In this document: piece by piece, positions 1 through 7,486 of the stretch | Layout of the letters: every line of letters begins with the position of its first letter | Position numbering within the stretch: position 1 is the first letter of the stretch | From: Candidatus Omnitrophota bacterium | Lineage (GTDB): Bacteria; Omnitrophota; Gorgyraeia; Zapsychrales; Zapsychraceae | Direction of reading: 5' to 3' | DNA length: 10,578 bases | Assembly (NCBI GenBank): GCA_016217585.1 | Contig: JACRHQ010000066.1 | Coordinates: 1 to 10,578, forward strand | Program-made: the position numbers and the translations under genes | The notes under the pieces: model-generated | Told to the model about the DNA's origin: nothing | What the model saw: the letters and a program-made list of their open reading frames with translations, nothing else | The model's database searches: none

Positions 1-1266
1 CTGCATCACGTTGTCCATATGCTCGACCGGTGTGAGGATCGTCACGGTCAGGTAAGGCTCCTCCACCTTCTGGATACTGGAACTGTCAGGCAGTGCCGAC
101 GGGCATTCCAGGTCGATCGTCTGGCCGTCCCGGGTATGGACGCGGTAACGGACGTTGGGGGTGGTGAGGATCAGGTTCAGGTCATATTCGCGCTGCAGGC
201 GCTCGTGGATGATGTCCATGTGCAGCAGCCCCAGGAACCCGCAGCGGAAACCGTTGCCGAAGGACTGCGAACTCTCCGGCTCGTAGACGAAGCTCGGGTC
301 GTTCAAACGCAGCTTTTCGATCGCCTCGCGCAGCTGCAAAAAATCCTTGGAATTGACCGGATACACGCCGCAAAAAACCAGCGGATTAAGCTGCCGGTAC
401 CCCTGCAGCGGTTCCGCCGCCACAGACGCGGCGTCGGTCAAAGTATCTCCGACACTCACCTCGCGCGGCTCGTGAATGTTGCAGGTGATATAGCCGACCT
501 CACCGCTCGTTAATTCCCGCACCCGCACCGCCTCGGGCGCGAACACGCCGATCTCCTCGATATGCGCTTCCCTGCCGGTGTGCATCATCTTGATCGCCAT
601 ATTCTCGCGGATGACACCGTTGACGACGCGCACGTAAATGATGATCCCCTTGTAAATGTCGTATTTCATGTCGAAAATAAGCGCCTGCAAGGGAAGTGTG
701 TCATCGCCCTCCGGCCTGGGGATGAATTCCACGATCTTCTCAAAAAGCCCCTTGATGCCGATGCCTTCCTTGGCGGAGACAAGCTGGATGTCTTTCTCCT
801 TGAAACTGAGGATCTCGATGAGCTGGAGTTTGGCGTGGTCCACGTCGATATTGGCGATGTCGATCTTGTTGATGACCGGCAGGATCTCCAGGTTGTTCTC
901 GACGGCCAGGTAATAATTGGCGACCGTCTGCGACTCGACCCCCTGGGAGACGTCCACGACCAAAAGCGCCCCCTCGCACGCCCGCAGGGATTTTTCCACC
1001 TCGTAGGTGAAGTCCACGTGCCCCGGCGTGTCGATCAGGTTGAAGACATAGGTTTTGCCGTCGTCGGCCTTGTAATTGAGCTTGACGGCCGAGGCCTTGA
1101 TGGTGATCCCGCGCTCGCGCTCGAGGTCCATGTCGTCGAGCATCTGGTTGCGGAACTTGCGCTCGTCAATGGCCCCCGCGTGCAGCAAAAGCCGGTCCGC
1201 CAAAGTCGACTTGCCGTGGTCGATATGGGCGATGATGGAAAAATTACGGATGAGGGATTTGTCCAT
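1..1266 (-). CDS. lepA: Elongation factor 4 (LepA), 3' end beyond the window
   Basis: This is a translational GTPase that acts on the ribosome (back-translocation or initiation/assembly factor, EF-4 family). Reading the minus strand from 1266 gives 422 uninterrupted codons to the window edge; the family is usually about 600 residues, so the C-terminal third is outside. Visible motifs are G1 AHIDHGKST (residues 13-21), the switch I region ERERGITIKASAV, G3 DTPGH (79-83), G4 NKID (133-136), a G5-like SAKEG, and the LepA-typical GFRCGFLGLLHMDII near residue 350. The N-terminus MDKSLIRNFSIIAHIDHGKS matches the family start. An in-frame GTG two codons upstream (1272) is possible. No Shine-Dalgarno sequence precedes either start; that space is filled by the GTCAC/GTGAC repeat at 1273-1325. 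The gene follows cmk after a 70-base gap. The identification is firm; the start is slightly less so. Confidence 0.97.
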   Translation of the reverse strand, partial: MDKSLIRNFSIIAHIDHGKSTLADRLLLHAGAIDERKFRNQMLDDMDLERERGITIKASAVKLNYKADDGKTYVFNLIDTPGHVDFTYEVEKSLRACEGALLVVDVSQGVESQTVANYYLAVENNLEILPVINKIDIANIDVDHAKLQLIEILSFKEKDIQLVSAKEGIGIKGLFEKIVEFIPRPEGDDTLPLQALIFDMKYDIYKGIIIYVRVVNGVIRENMAIKMMHTGREAHIEEIGVFAPEAVRVRELTSGEVGYITCNIHEPREVSVGDTLTDAASVAAEPLQGYRQLNPLVFCGVYPVNSKDFLQLREAIEKLRLNDPSFVYEPESSQSFGNGFRCGFLGLLHMDIIHERLQREYDLNLILTTPNVRYRVHTRDGQTIDLECPSALPDSSSIQKVEEPYLTVTILTPVEHMDNVMQ

Positions 1267-1272
1267 ATACAC

Positions 1273-1325
1273 GTCACAATGTCATAACGTCACAAAGTCA
1301 CACGTGTGACGGGTGACTTGGTGAC
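1273..1325. repeat. Periodic GTCA / GTGAC inverted repeat cluster upstream of lepA
   Basis: On the plus strand, GTCA occurs at 1273, 1281, 1289 and 1297, exactly every 8 bases. The units are GTCACAAT, GTCATAAC, GTCACAAA and GTCACACG. The pattern then flips to GTGAC at 1306, 1313 and 1321. The centre, 1297-1310 (GTCACACGTGTGAC), is a perfect 14-base palindrome. The block nearly fills the cmk-lepA gap and ends 6 bases before the lepA start codon, where a ribosome-binding site should be. It could fold as an imperfect hairpin in the mRNA, bind a protein as repeated half-sites, or be a short tandem-repeat element. It lacks the T-run of an intrinsic terminator. The pattern is seen directly; any function is inference. 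Confidence 0.85.
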
Positions 1326-1336
1326 CACTTTCGTGT

Positions 1337-2026
1337 TCATTTTTGAATGTGCTTGAGTATCTCATCCACCGTCCCGTTGACCGTCAGAGGGGTCGTGTCG
1401 ATCACGACCGCGTCCTCAGCCACTTTCAAAGGGCCCACGGTACGGGTAAAATCCTTGTGGTCTCTTTCCTTTAATTCCGTTTTAAGGTTCTCATCGTCGA
1501 CCTTTTTGCCCCTGGCCTTCAGTTCATCGATGCGCCGGCGGGCGCGCTCCTCAAAGTCGGCGTCGAGATAAAATTTATGGGAGGCTTTCGGGAAGACAAC
1601 CGTCCCCACGTCGCGGCCTTCGATCACAACGCTTTTTTGCGATCCAATTTTCCTCTGCCACCCGACCATGATCTCCCGCACGCCGGGCGCGCGCGCGATA
1701 TAAAACGTCTTGTTGGTGACCTCGGGGGACCGGATCGGTTCGCTCACGTCCTCCCCGTCCAGGAACACCTGGACCCCGTCGCGACCGTTCTCCATCCTGA
1801 TGTCGGTCCGGCGGGCCAGATCGACCAGCGCCTGCTCCTGCTCCAGGCCGGTCCCCGAACGGATCGCCTTTAAGGTCAACGCCCGGTACATGGCCCCTGT
1901 GTCCAGATAAAAGATCCCCAGGCGGCGGGCCAACTCTTTGGCCACGGTGCTTTTCCCGGCTCCGGCGGGGCCGTCGATGGTGATCACTTCCAGATTCTGC
2001 GCCACGGCTTTTGTTCTTTGTGCCAT
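1337..2026 (-). CDS. cmk: Cytidylate kinase
   Basis: This enzyme phosphorylates CMP and dCMP with ATP, giving CDP/dCDP for RNA, DNA and phospholipid precursors in the cytosol. The protein is 229 residues, the usual size. The P-loop GPAGAGKST is at residues 19-27. The nucleotide-binding segment LDTGAMYRA is at 41-49, the family motif EGRDVGTVVFP at 136-146, and an arginine-rich lid RARRRIDE at 161-168. It starts at an ATG 6 bases after the tyrA stop with no strong Shine-Dalgarno, so translation is probably coupled to tyrA. In many bacteria aroA sits between tyrA and cmk; here nothing does. The N-terminal dozen residues before the first beta-strand are a little long but unremarkable. Confidence 0.97.
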   Translation of the reverse strand: MAQRTKAVAQNLEVITIDGPAGAGKSTVAKELARRLGIFYLDTGAMYRALTLKAIRSGTGLEQEQALVDLARRTDIRMENGRDGVQVFLDGEDVSEPIRSPEVTNKTFYIARAPGVREIMVGWQRKIGSQKSVVIEGRDVGTVVFPKASHKFYLDADFEERARRRIDELKARGKKVDDENLKTELKERDHKDFTRTVGPLKVAEDAVVIDTTPLTVNGTVDEILKHIQK

Positions 2027-2032
2027 TCTGGT

Positions 2033-2887
2033 TCAGGAGATGGAATCGCGTTTTTCCCTGGCCCTGCTGAAGAATTGGACCAGGTTCTTTTGATCGCGCT
2101 GGCCAATGGTCTTGCGCAAAAAAGCCAGCTGCTTGACCAGGGCGTCCAGCGTCTGCAAGATATTCTTGGAATTAGCCACGCAGATGTCGTTCCACATCTG
2201 GGGAGAAGAAGCGGCGATGCGTGTGGAATCTTTAAGCCCCTGCAGCGCGTAGCCCAGGGATTCCCTGGGGATGGATTCCATCAGGGCATAGGCCAAAAGA
2301 TGCGGCAGGTGGCTTACCTGGGCCAGGATCTTGTCGTGGTCTTCGGGAGATAGAAACTCGACCTGCGCGCCGAGCTTGGTCCAGAGAAATTTGATTTTCT
2401 CCCTGGCAACGGGGCTTGTTTTTCCCGTCGGGGTCATGATGCAGCGCGTGTTCTCGAAAAGCTCGGCGCTGGCGTTCTCGACCCCGGTTTTCTCGGAGCC
2501 GGCCAACGGATGCGAGCCGACAAAAAGCCCCGGCGCGGACAGCGTACTCTCTGCCCTCGAGGCGATCTCTTCCTTGGCACTGCCCATATCCGTGACAAGA
2601 CATCCCCGGCGCAGATAAGGGTTGATCAAGGACAACTGCTGGAGGATCGTTTGCACCGGGGTCGCGAGGACGACAAGATCTGCGTTGACGATCCCTTTTT
2701 GCAGATCCATGGAACCGGAATCAATGGCCCCGGCATTGATCGCCTTGTCGAGCGATTCCTGCCGGTGCGAAACGCCGACCACCCCCTGGGCGAGCCCGCG
2801 CTTTTTTAAAGCCAGGCCCAGAGATCCCCCCATTAAGCCAACGCCGACAATAGTCACCTGCCTGAAAAGATGTGTCCGTGATAACAT
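2033..2887 (-). CDS. tyrA: Prephenate dehydrogenase
   Basis: This enzyme oxidatively decarboxylates prephenate to 4-hydroxyphenylpyruvate in the tyrosine branch. The protein is 284 residues. An N-terminal Rossmann fold shows the dinucleotide motif VGVGLMGGSLGLAL (14-27). The catalytic-histidine block GSHPLAGSEKTG is at 124-135 (His126). The helical dimer domain carries VSHLPHLLAYAL (191-202) and the substrate-binding segment LKDSTRIAASSPQMW (218-232, Arg223). There is no C-terminal ACT domain and no fused chorismate mutase, so tyrosine feedback, if any, must act elsewhere, possibly on the upstream DAHP synthase. The ATG at 2887 has an overlapping AAGGAG whose first bases belong to the aroF stop codon 8 bases upstream. 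NAD or NADP preference cannot be settled by eye. Confidence 0.96.
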   Translation of the reverse strand: MLSRTHLFRQVTIVGVGLMGGSLGLALKKRGLAQGVVGVSHRQESLDKAINAGAIDSGSMDLQKGIVNADLVVLATPVQTILQQLSLINPYLRRGCLVTDMGSAKEEIASRAESTLSAPGLFVGSHPLAGSEKTGVENASAELFENTRCIMTPTGKTSPVAREKIKFLWTKLGAQVEFLSPEDHDKILAQVSHLPHLLAYALMESIPRESLGYALQGLKDSTRIAASSPQMWNDICVANSKNILQTLDALVKQLAFLRKTIGQRDQKNLVQFFSRAREKRDSIS

Positions 2888-2895
2888 AGCTCTCC

Positions 2896-3915
2896 TTAGA
2901 TTTCCCGGGAAACTGCCGCGGCGATTTTCTTTAAATCTTTCATCAAAGCTTCGAATTTCTCGGGCTTCAGCGACTGCGGCCCGTCCGACAACGCCTCCTC
3001 CGGGTTCTCGTGGACCTCAATCATCAACCCGTCGCATCCGGCGGCGACCCCCGCCTTGGCCGCGCTGGCCACCAGGTCCCACTTGCCCGTCGCGTGGCTC
3101 GGGTCGACGATGACCGGCAGGTGCGATAATTGTTTGACCACGGGGATGGCGTTGATATCCAGGGTGTTGCGCGTGGCCGTCTCGAAGGTCCGGATGCCGC
3201 GTTCACATAAAATGACGTTAAAGTTTCCGTTGGCCAGGATGTATTCGGCCGACATGAGCCACTCCTTGATGGTCGCACTGATCCCGCGTTTGAGCAAGAC
3301 CGGTTTGTGAACTTTTCCCACTTCCTTAAGCAAGGAAAAATTCTGCATGTTGCGGGCGCCTATCTGCAGGATGTCGGCATACCGGCAAATGAGCCCCACG
3401 TCGCGCGGGTCCATGACTTCGGTGACGGTCGCCAGGCCGCATTCGCGTCCGGCCTCGGCGAGATATTTCAACCCCTCCTCGCCCAAGCCCTGAAAATCAT
3501 ACGGAGAGGTCCGCGGTTTGAACGCCCCGCCGCGCAGGACCGTCGCCCCGGCCTTTTTGACCTTGTGGGCGATGGCGAGAATCCCCGCCGCGGTTTCCAC
3601 CGAACACGGCCCGGCCATAACATGGATGCGCGACGTCCCGCCGACCTGCACGCGGTCGTTAATCTTGATGCCGGAATCTTCCTTCTTAAACTCCCGCGAG
3701 ACAAGCCGGTAAGGCGACAAGACGGGGAGCACCCGCTCGACGCCGGGAAACACTTCCAGCGGCGTGACCTGAAGGACGTCCTCCGGCCCGATGAGGCCGA
3801 TGATCGTCCTCTCCACGCCGCGGGAGATGTGGGCTTTTAGTCCCAATTTTCCCGTCTTCTCAAGGATATGGTTGATCTGCGCTTCGGTTGCGTCCGATTT
3901 CAAAATAATGATCAT
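2896..3915 (-). CDS. aroF: 3-deoxy-7-phosphoheptulonate (DAHP) synthase, type I-beta with N-terminal regulatory domain
   Basis: This enzyme condenses phosphoenolpyruvate and erythrose-4-phosphate to DAHP, the committed shikimate step. The protein is 339 residues. Residues 1-70 form a ferredoxin-like domain of the kind found in the Thermotoga maritima enzyme, where it confers inhibition by aromatic amino acids. The TIM barrel carries AGPCSVE (101-107), [17 protein letters not shown] (127-143), [10 protein letters not shown] (184-193), LLKRG (207-211), CERGIRTFE (237-245) and DPSHATG (271-277). Expected metal ligands are present: Cys104, His274, Glu300 and Asp311. The ATG at 3915 has a strong AGGGGAG at 3921-3927. 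It lies 18 bases after hisC and 8 before tyrA. The product name is firm; the gene symbol is by convention, since names for this family vary. Confidence 0.96.
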   Translation of the reverse strand: MIIILKSDATEAQINHILEKTGKLGLKAHISRGVERTIIGLIGPEDVLQVTPLEVFPGVERVLPVLSPYRLVSREFKKEDSGIKINDRVQVGGTSRIHVMAGPCSVETAAGILAIAHKVKKAGATVLRGGAFKPRTSPYDFQGLGEEGLKYLAEAGRECGLATVTEVMDPRDVGLICRYADILQIGARNMQNFSLLKEVGKVHKPVLLKRGISATIKEWLMSAEYILANGNFNVILCERGIRTFETATRNTLDINAIPVVKQLSHLPVIVDPSHATGKWDLVASAAKAGVAAGCDGLMIEVHENPEEALSDGPQSLKPEKFEALMKDLKKIAAAVSREI

Positions 3916-3933
3916 AGGATCTCCCCTAAAATA

Positions 3934-5019
3934 TTAAAGGGCGGCCTTCAGAGCGTTCAAAAAACGCTCATTTTCCGCCGCGGTCCCGATCGTAACCCGG
4001 ATAAAACGATCCAACCCCCAGCCGCGCATGTCCCGCACGATGACGCCCCTGGACAACAGCGTCCGGACAATACGGGAGGCGTCCCGGCGCATATCCATTA
4101 GAACAAAATTGGTGCAACTTTCAATATATTTTATCCCCAATTTCCCCAGCCCCGCGTAAAGCGCCTCGCGCTGGCGCCCGACCTCACCGGCCAGCTTCTG
4201 ATAATACGGGCGGTCATTGAGGCACGCCAGCGCCGCCGCCTGCGCCAGCGAATTGACGTTGAACGGCTCGCGGACGCGGTTGAGGCAATCGACGGTCTCC
4301 TCATCGCCGATCCCGTAGCCGACGCGCAACCCCGCCAGACCGTACATTTTCGAAAACGTGCGGGTGACGAGGATATTCTTGTGCCGTTTTAACAAACCGA
4401 TGGCATCGACGTAGTCCGGGGCCTGGACGTATTCATGGTACGCCTCGTCGATGAAGATCAAAATATCCCGGCGCAGCCCTTCCAGGAAACGTTCAACCTG
4501 TTTCTGCGTGAAGTATTGTCCCGAAGGGTTGTCCGGGTTGCCCAGAAAAATGATCCGCGTCTTTTTGCTGACGGCCTTTTTCATCCCTTCCAGGTCGTAA
4601 CGAAAATTTTTTAAGGGGACGGCCTTCACCCTCGCGCCGGCGATCGTCGCGGCGATATCATAGATAAGGAACGAGGGCCTCGCGATAATGACCTCATTGC
4701 CGGGACGGATGAAGGTCCGCGCCGCCAGGACGATGATTTCATCGGAGCCGTTGCCGAAGATTAACTGCCGGGGAGAAATGTTAAGACGCCGGGCGAGCGC
4801 CTGGCGCAGGTAGTAACAATCCCCGTCGGGGTAGCGGTTGACTTGCCGGGCTTCCTTCCTGATGGCCGCGACGGCCTTCGGGGACGGGCCCCACGGGTTC
4901 TCGTTGGAGGCGAGCTTGATCACATCCTTCAAGCCCAGTTCCCGTTTGACTTCATCAATGGGCCTGCCCGGCACATAAGGCTGGATTTTGAAAATCGTCT
5001 TTTGGGCGAATCGGCGCAT
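3934..5019 (-). CDS. hisC: HisC-family PLP aminotransferase, likely serving aromatic amino-acid synthesis
   Basis: This is a fold-type I PLP aminotransferase of 361 residues, full length for histidinol-phosphate aminotransferase. Visible features are ASNENPWGPSP (37-47) near the N-terminus, NRYPDG (61-66), FGNGSDEII (88-96) for PLP phosphate, NPDNPSG (161-167), the cofactor aspartate in FIDEAYHEY (189-197), the PLP lysine Lys224 in TFSKMYGLAGLRVGY, and a C-terminal RVTIGT with the substrate-carboxylate arginine. It sits between pheA and aroF, so I infer that it transaminates phenylpyruvate and 4-hydroxyphenylpyruvate. HisC paralogues are known to do this; in Bacillus subtilis hisC lies in an aromatic operon and serves both pathways. 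It may also, or instead, act in histidine synthesis. No histidine gene is nearby. The start lies 7 bases after pheA with no clear Shine-Dalgarno. Confidence 0.93.
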   Translation of the reverse strand: MRRFAQKTIFKIQPYVPGRPIDEVKRELGLKDVIKLASNENPWGPSPKAVAAIRKEARQVNRYPDGDCYYLRQALARRLNISPRQLIFGNGSDEIIVLAARTFIRPGNEVIIARPSFLIYDIAATIAGARVKAVPLKNFRYDLEGMKKAVSKKTRIIFLGNPDNPSGQYFTQKQVERFLEGLRRDILIFIDEAYHEYVQAPDYVDAIGLLKRHKNILVTRTFSKMYGLAGLRVGYGIGDEETVDCLNRVREPFNVNSLAQAAALACLNDRPYYQKLAGEVGRQREALYAGLGKLGIKYIESCTNFVLMDMRRDASRIVRTLLSRGVIVRDMRGWGLDRFIRVTIGTAAENERFLNALKAAL

Positions 5020-5026
5020 CGGTCGG

Positions 5027-6088
5027 TTAATCCATGACCGGGTAAGACCCGATCACTTTCAAATATTTGCACATCCCCTCAAGCTGCCCCAGCGCCTTTT
5101 GGACGTTCTTGTCCATCCGATGCCCCTCAAAATCGACGAAGAAATAGTAATCCCAGGCTTTTTTCTTGGCCGGGCGCGATTCGATCTTTGTCAGATTGAT
5201 CTTGTTTTTCACAAAGGGCGTGAGCATCGCGTGCAGGGCCCCTACCTTGTCTTTAATCGAGAACAAAATGGTTGTCCGGTCCCGTCCTGTCGCAGGGACA
5301 TCATGGGTAGCCAAAACCAGGAAGCGCGTCGTGTTGTGGGCGATATACTGGATGTTGGTCCTGACGATGGGGATTCCATAAATCCTGGCCGCCAGGCTCG
5401 AGGCGATGGCCGCGGCCCCCTTCTCCTTCCTGGCGCATCTGGCCGCCTCGGTCGTTGAAGCCACCCAGATATGCCCCGCCCGGGGCACGTTCTCCAGCAG
5501 CCAGTTCCGGCACTGTCCAAACACCTGCGGGTTCGAATAAATACGCCGGATATCCCTGATATCCCGCGCGCGCGACAAAAGGCTGTGAGAGATCTTCATC
5601 AGGATCTGGGCGCAGGCCTTCAGCTCGGAGTCGACGAGAAGGTCAAACGTCGTGGTCACCGCCCCCTCGATGGAGTTCTCGACAGGCACGACGCCGTAAT
5701 CGCAGTCGCCGTATTCGACCTTCTGGAACACCTCCGGGATGCTCTCACAGGGAACATACGTCACCCGCGAACCGAATTTTTTGTTTGCCGCCAGATGTGT
5801 GTGGGAACCTTCCGTGCCCAAATACGCGATCCGCAAAAATTTTTCCAGGGCGAGCGAACTCGACATAATCTCCCGGTAGATCGCCTCAAAGTCCTCGTAG
5901 CTCATCGGCCCCTTATTAAGGGCCCGGATGCGCTTGAGTATTTCCTTCTCTCGATGGGGCGAATAAATGCCCTTGCTGTTCTTGATTTTTTCCTTGCCGA
6001 TGGCAAGGCTGATCCTGGCCCGCCGGTTAAGCAAGGCCACCATCCGGTTGTCGATAGCGTCAATTTTTTTACGCAGACTGTTGAGCAT
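5027..6088 (-). CDS. pheA: Bifunctional chorismate mutase / prephenate dehydratase with ACT domain
   Basis: This enzyme converts chorismate to prephenate and then to phenylpyruvate for phenylalanine. From the chosen start it is 353 residues. Residues 1-80 are an AroQ-type chorismate mutase helix bundle (LRKKIDAIDNRMVALLNRR, then SPHREKEIL). Residues 86-265 are prephenate dehydratase with YLGTEGSHTH (89-98), VPVENSIEGAVTTT (134-147) and the signature HNTTRF (251-256). Residues 275-353 are an ACT domain with GALHAML (283-289) and ESRP (303-306), the phenylalanine-binding motifs, so product feedback is expected. The frame opens at a GTG at 6118, but the ATG at 6088 is preferred: it has AGGA closely upstream, and the mutase fold begins there. 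This start overlaps the last 20 bases of scpB, implying translational coupling. Confidence 0.96.
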   Translation of the reverse strand: MLNSLRKKIDAIDNRMVALLNRRARISLAIGKEKIKNSKGIYSPHREKEILKRIRALNKGPMSYEDFEAIYREIMSSSLALEKFLRIAYLGTEGSHTHLAANKKFGSRVTYVPCESIPEVFQKVEYGDCDYGVVPVENSIEGAVTTTFDLLVDSELKACAQILMKISHSLLSRARDIRDIRRIYSNPQVFGQCRNWLLENVPRAGHIWVASTTEAARCARKEKGAAAIASSLAARIYGIPIVRTNIQYIAHNTTRFLVLATHDVPATGRDRTTILFSIKDKVGALHAMLTPFVKNKINLTKIESRPAKKKAWDYYFFVDFEGHRMDKNVQKALGQLEGMCKYLKVIGSYPVMD

Positions 6089-6812
6089 TGTTTTCCTGAG
6101 CTTCCTGGAGCAGTTCACCGGGGCTTGCAGCCGCCACGCGTACAGCTTCTCCCTGGAGGGTTGGTTGTGCTTCCACGGGCGCAGGGCCGGAGCCGGCAGA
6201 TCCAGTTTCGCCGGTTTCCGTTCCTGCCTGGCCGGAAGGCAGTTCGGCCGCCGGTGTCAGCGTCGGGAACTCTTCCAGTTTGGGCAAATCATCAAGAGAT
6301 TTAAGCCCGAAATATTCCATGAACTGTTTGGTCGTGCCGTAAAGAAAAGGTCTGCCGGGCACGTCTTTTCGTCCGACGGGTTTGACAAGCTCCTTGCTTA
6401 AAAGGTGCGCGATCACCCCGTCGGAATTGACCCCGCGGATGAGTTCCACGTCCGTGCGCGTGACAGGCTGTTTGTAAGCGACGATGGCCAGCGTCTCCAG
6501 CGCCGGCTTGGATAACTTTTCCTTATGTTTGGTCTTGTAGAAATCACGGATATAGGAGGCGTAACCGGGACTGCTGAGCATCTGGTAGCCGCCGGCGATC
6601 TCGACGATACGTATGCCGCTTTGCCTTTGCCCGTATTCCTCGATTAAAGCCTGGACGGTGTCCTTGATCTCGGCGACGCCCGGCGCCCCCAGCACGCGCT
6701 TGATCTGCTCGAGGGTCACCGGCTTCTCGTTGACAAACAGCAATGCCTCCACGACGCCTTTGACATGCCTGCTTTGTTCTAAATCTCTTCCGTTGAGCGT
6801 TTGGTCTGTCAT
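6069..6812 (-). CDS. scpB: Segregation and condensation protein B (ScpB) with long low-complexity tail
   Basis: This is a kleisin-partner subunit of the SMC-ScpAB condensin, which compacts and segregates the chromosome. The two winged-helix domains span roughly residues 15-90 and 98-172. Family signatures include VVEALLFVNEKPVTLEQI (20-37), GGYQMLSSP (74-82), LSKPALETLAIVAYKQPVTR (100-119), IRGVNSDGVI (125-134) and GRPFLYGTT (153-161). The well-conserved part ends near residue 183. A further 64 residues rich in Pro, Gly, Glu and Ala look disordered, making this longer (247) than a typical 180-200 residue ScpB. Part of the tail, LPSGQA, is encoded by the palindrome at 6224-6242. The start overlaps the ruvA stop as ATGA. 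ScpA is not in the window. Confidence 0.95.
   Translation of the reverse strand: MTDQTLNGRDLEQSRHVKGVVEALLFVNEKPVTLEQIKRVLGAPGVAEIKDTVQALIEEYGQRQSGIRIVEIAGGYQMLSSPGYASYIRDFYKTKHKEKLSKPALETLAIVAYKQPVTRTDVELIRGVNSDGVIAHLLSKELVKPVGRKDVPGRPFLYGTTKQFMEYFGLKSLDDLPKLEEFPTLTPAAELPSGQAGTETGETGSAGSGPAPVEAQPTLQGEAVRVAAASPGELLQEAQENNAQQSA
6224..6242. repeat. Short palindrome inside the scpB tail
   Basis: The minus strand reads CTGCCTTCCGGCCAGGCAG. It has 6-base arms CTGCCT/AGGCAG around a core containing CCGG and GGCC. It encodes LPSGQA in the low-complexity tail of ScpB. It resembles the CTGCC...GGCAG palindromes that recur in genomes of some uncultivated phyla, but with one copy here it may be chance. 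Confidence 0.4.
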
Positions 6813-7486
6813 GTCCGTCTTTCGTTTGAGGTTACCCCCGCGCCGGCCGTTGAAACGCCGGGGCGGATCTTCTGGTTATAAATTTCGTTCAACAATTCCT
6901 CGGCGCTGCGGATCCCCTTGACCCGGTCCAGTGTTTTCTGGACCATCTCCCTGGCCTCGTGACGCTTGTACTGGAGCTGCAGGAGGACCTCAAGCGCCTC
7001 CTCCTGCCAATCAGAGACCTCTTTCCCTGAAACCGGGATCTTTTCCTTGTCCTGCATCAGGGCGAATTTACCGATTTTTCCCTGAAGTTTGGCGACGATC
7101 TCTTTGGCCTTCTGGACGCCGATCCCGGGAAGGGTCTTGAGATATTCGATGTCTCCCGCGTGGATGGCACGGGTAATTTCCGAGATGGGTTTGTCCAGCG
7201 CCTTGACCGCCGCGCGCGGGCCTATCCCCGAGACTTTAATAAACTGCAGAAAAAAATCTTTCTCAATTTCATTGATAAAGCCGATCATGGTCGGGATCCC
7301 CGATGACGGGGTGATCTGAAGGTAATGATAAATGACCAGATGGACATCTCCCTGGGCGTCTTTGGTCTCCTCCACGCTCGCCAGGACAAAGGCCGGCACC
7401 ATGATCTCATAACAAACGCCGTGGACGTTGACAATGAGCGAATGGTCCTGCTTTTCGACGAGTTTTCCCGTGATTCGTGCGATCAT
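6809..7486 (-). CDS. ruvA: Holliday junction branch-migration protein RuvA, with atypical pin region
   Basis: RuvA binds four-way junctions as a tetramer and loads the RuvB motor. The protein is 225 residues. Domain I (OB fold, 1-65) begins MIARITGKLVEK and continues LIVNVHGVCYEIMVP. Domain II has two helix-hairpin-helix motifs: FIKVSGIGPRAAVKAL (82-97) and LKTLPGIGVQKAKEIVAKL (116-134). Domain III (158-203), which contacts RuvB, contains WQEEALEVLLQLQYKRHEA. After it comes a 20-residue tail with no counterpart in typical RuvA. The stretch ITPSSGIPT (58-66) occupies the place where Escherichia coli RuvA has REDAQ with its acidic pin (Glu55, Asp56), and no acidic residue is present there. The start overlaps the ruvC stop as ATGA. 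RuvB is not in the window. Confidence 0.95.
   Translation of the reverse strand: MIARITGKLVEKQDHSLIVNVHGVCYEIMVPAFVLASVEETKDAQGDVHLVIYHYLQITPSSGIPTMIGFINEIEKDFFLQFIKVSGIGPRAAVKALDKPISEITRAIHAGDIEYLKTLPGIGVQKAKEIVAKLQGKIGKFALMQDKEKIPVSGKEVSDWQEEALEVLLQLQYKRHEAREMVQKTLDRVKGIRSAEELLNEIYNQKIRPGVSTAGAGVTSNERRT

Noticed and set aside
562..1287. Long plus-strand open frame of 241 codons opposite lepA
   Set aside because: It is antisense to an intact lepA frame with clear GTPase motifs; its sequence has no recognisable domain and reflects GC-rich codon structure on the other strand.
1297..1310. Palindrome before lepA as an intrinsic terminator of cmk
   Set aside because: It is followed by only three T residues on the minus strand and then more repeat units, so it lacks the U-tract needed.
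6089..6118. Upstream GTG start for pheA at 6118
   Set aside because: The 10 extra residues precede the chorismate mutase fold and overlap scpB further, while the ATG at 6088 has AGGA at suitable spacing.
5471..6304. Plus-strand open frame of 277 codons opposite pheA and scpB
   Set aside because: It spans two well-identified genes on the other strand, ignores their boundary, and shows no protein family features.
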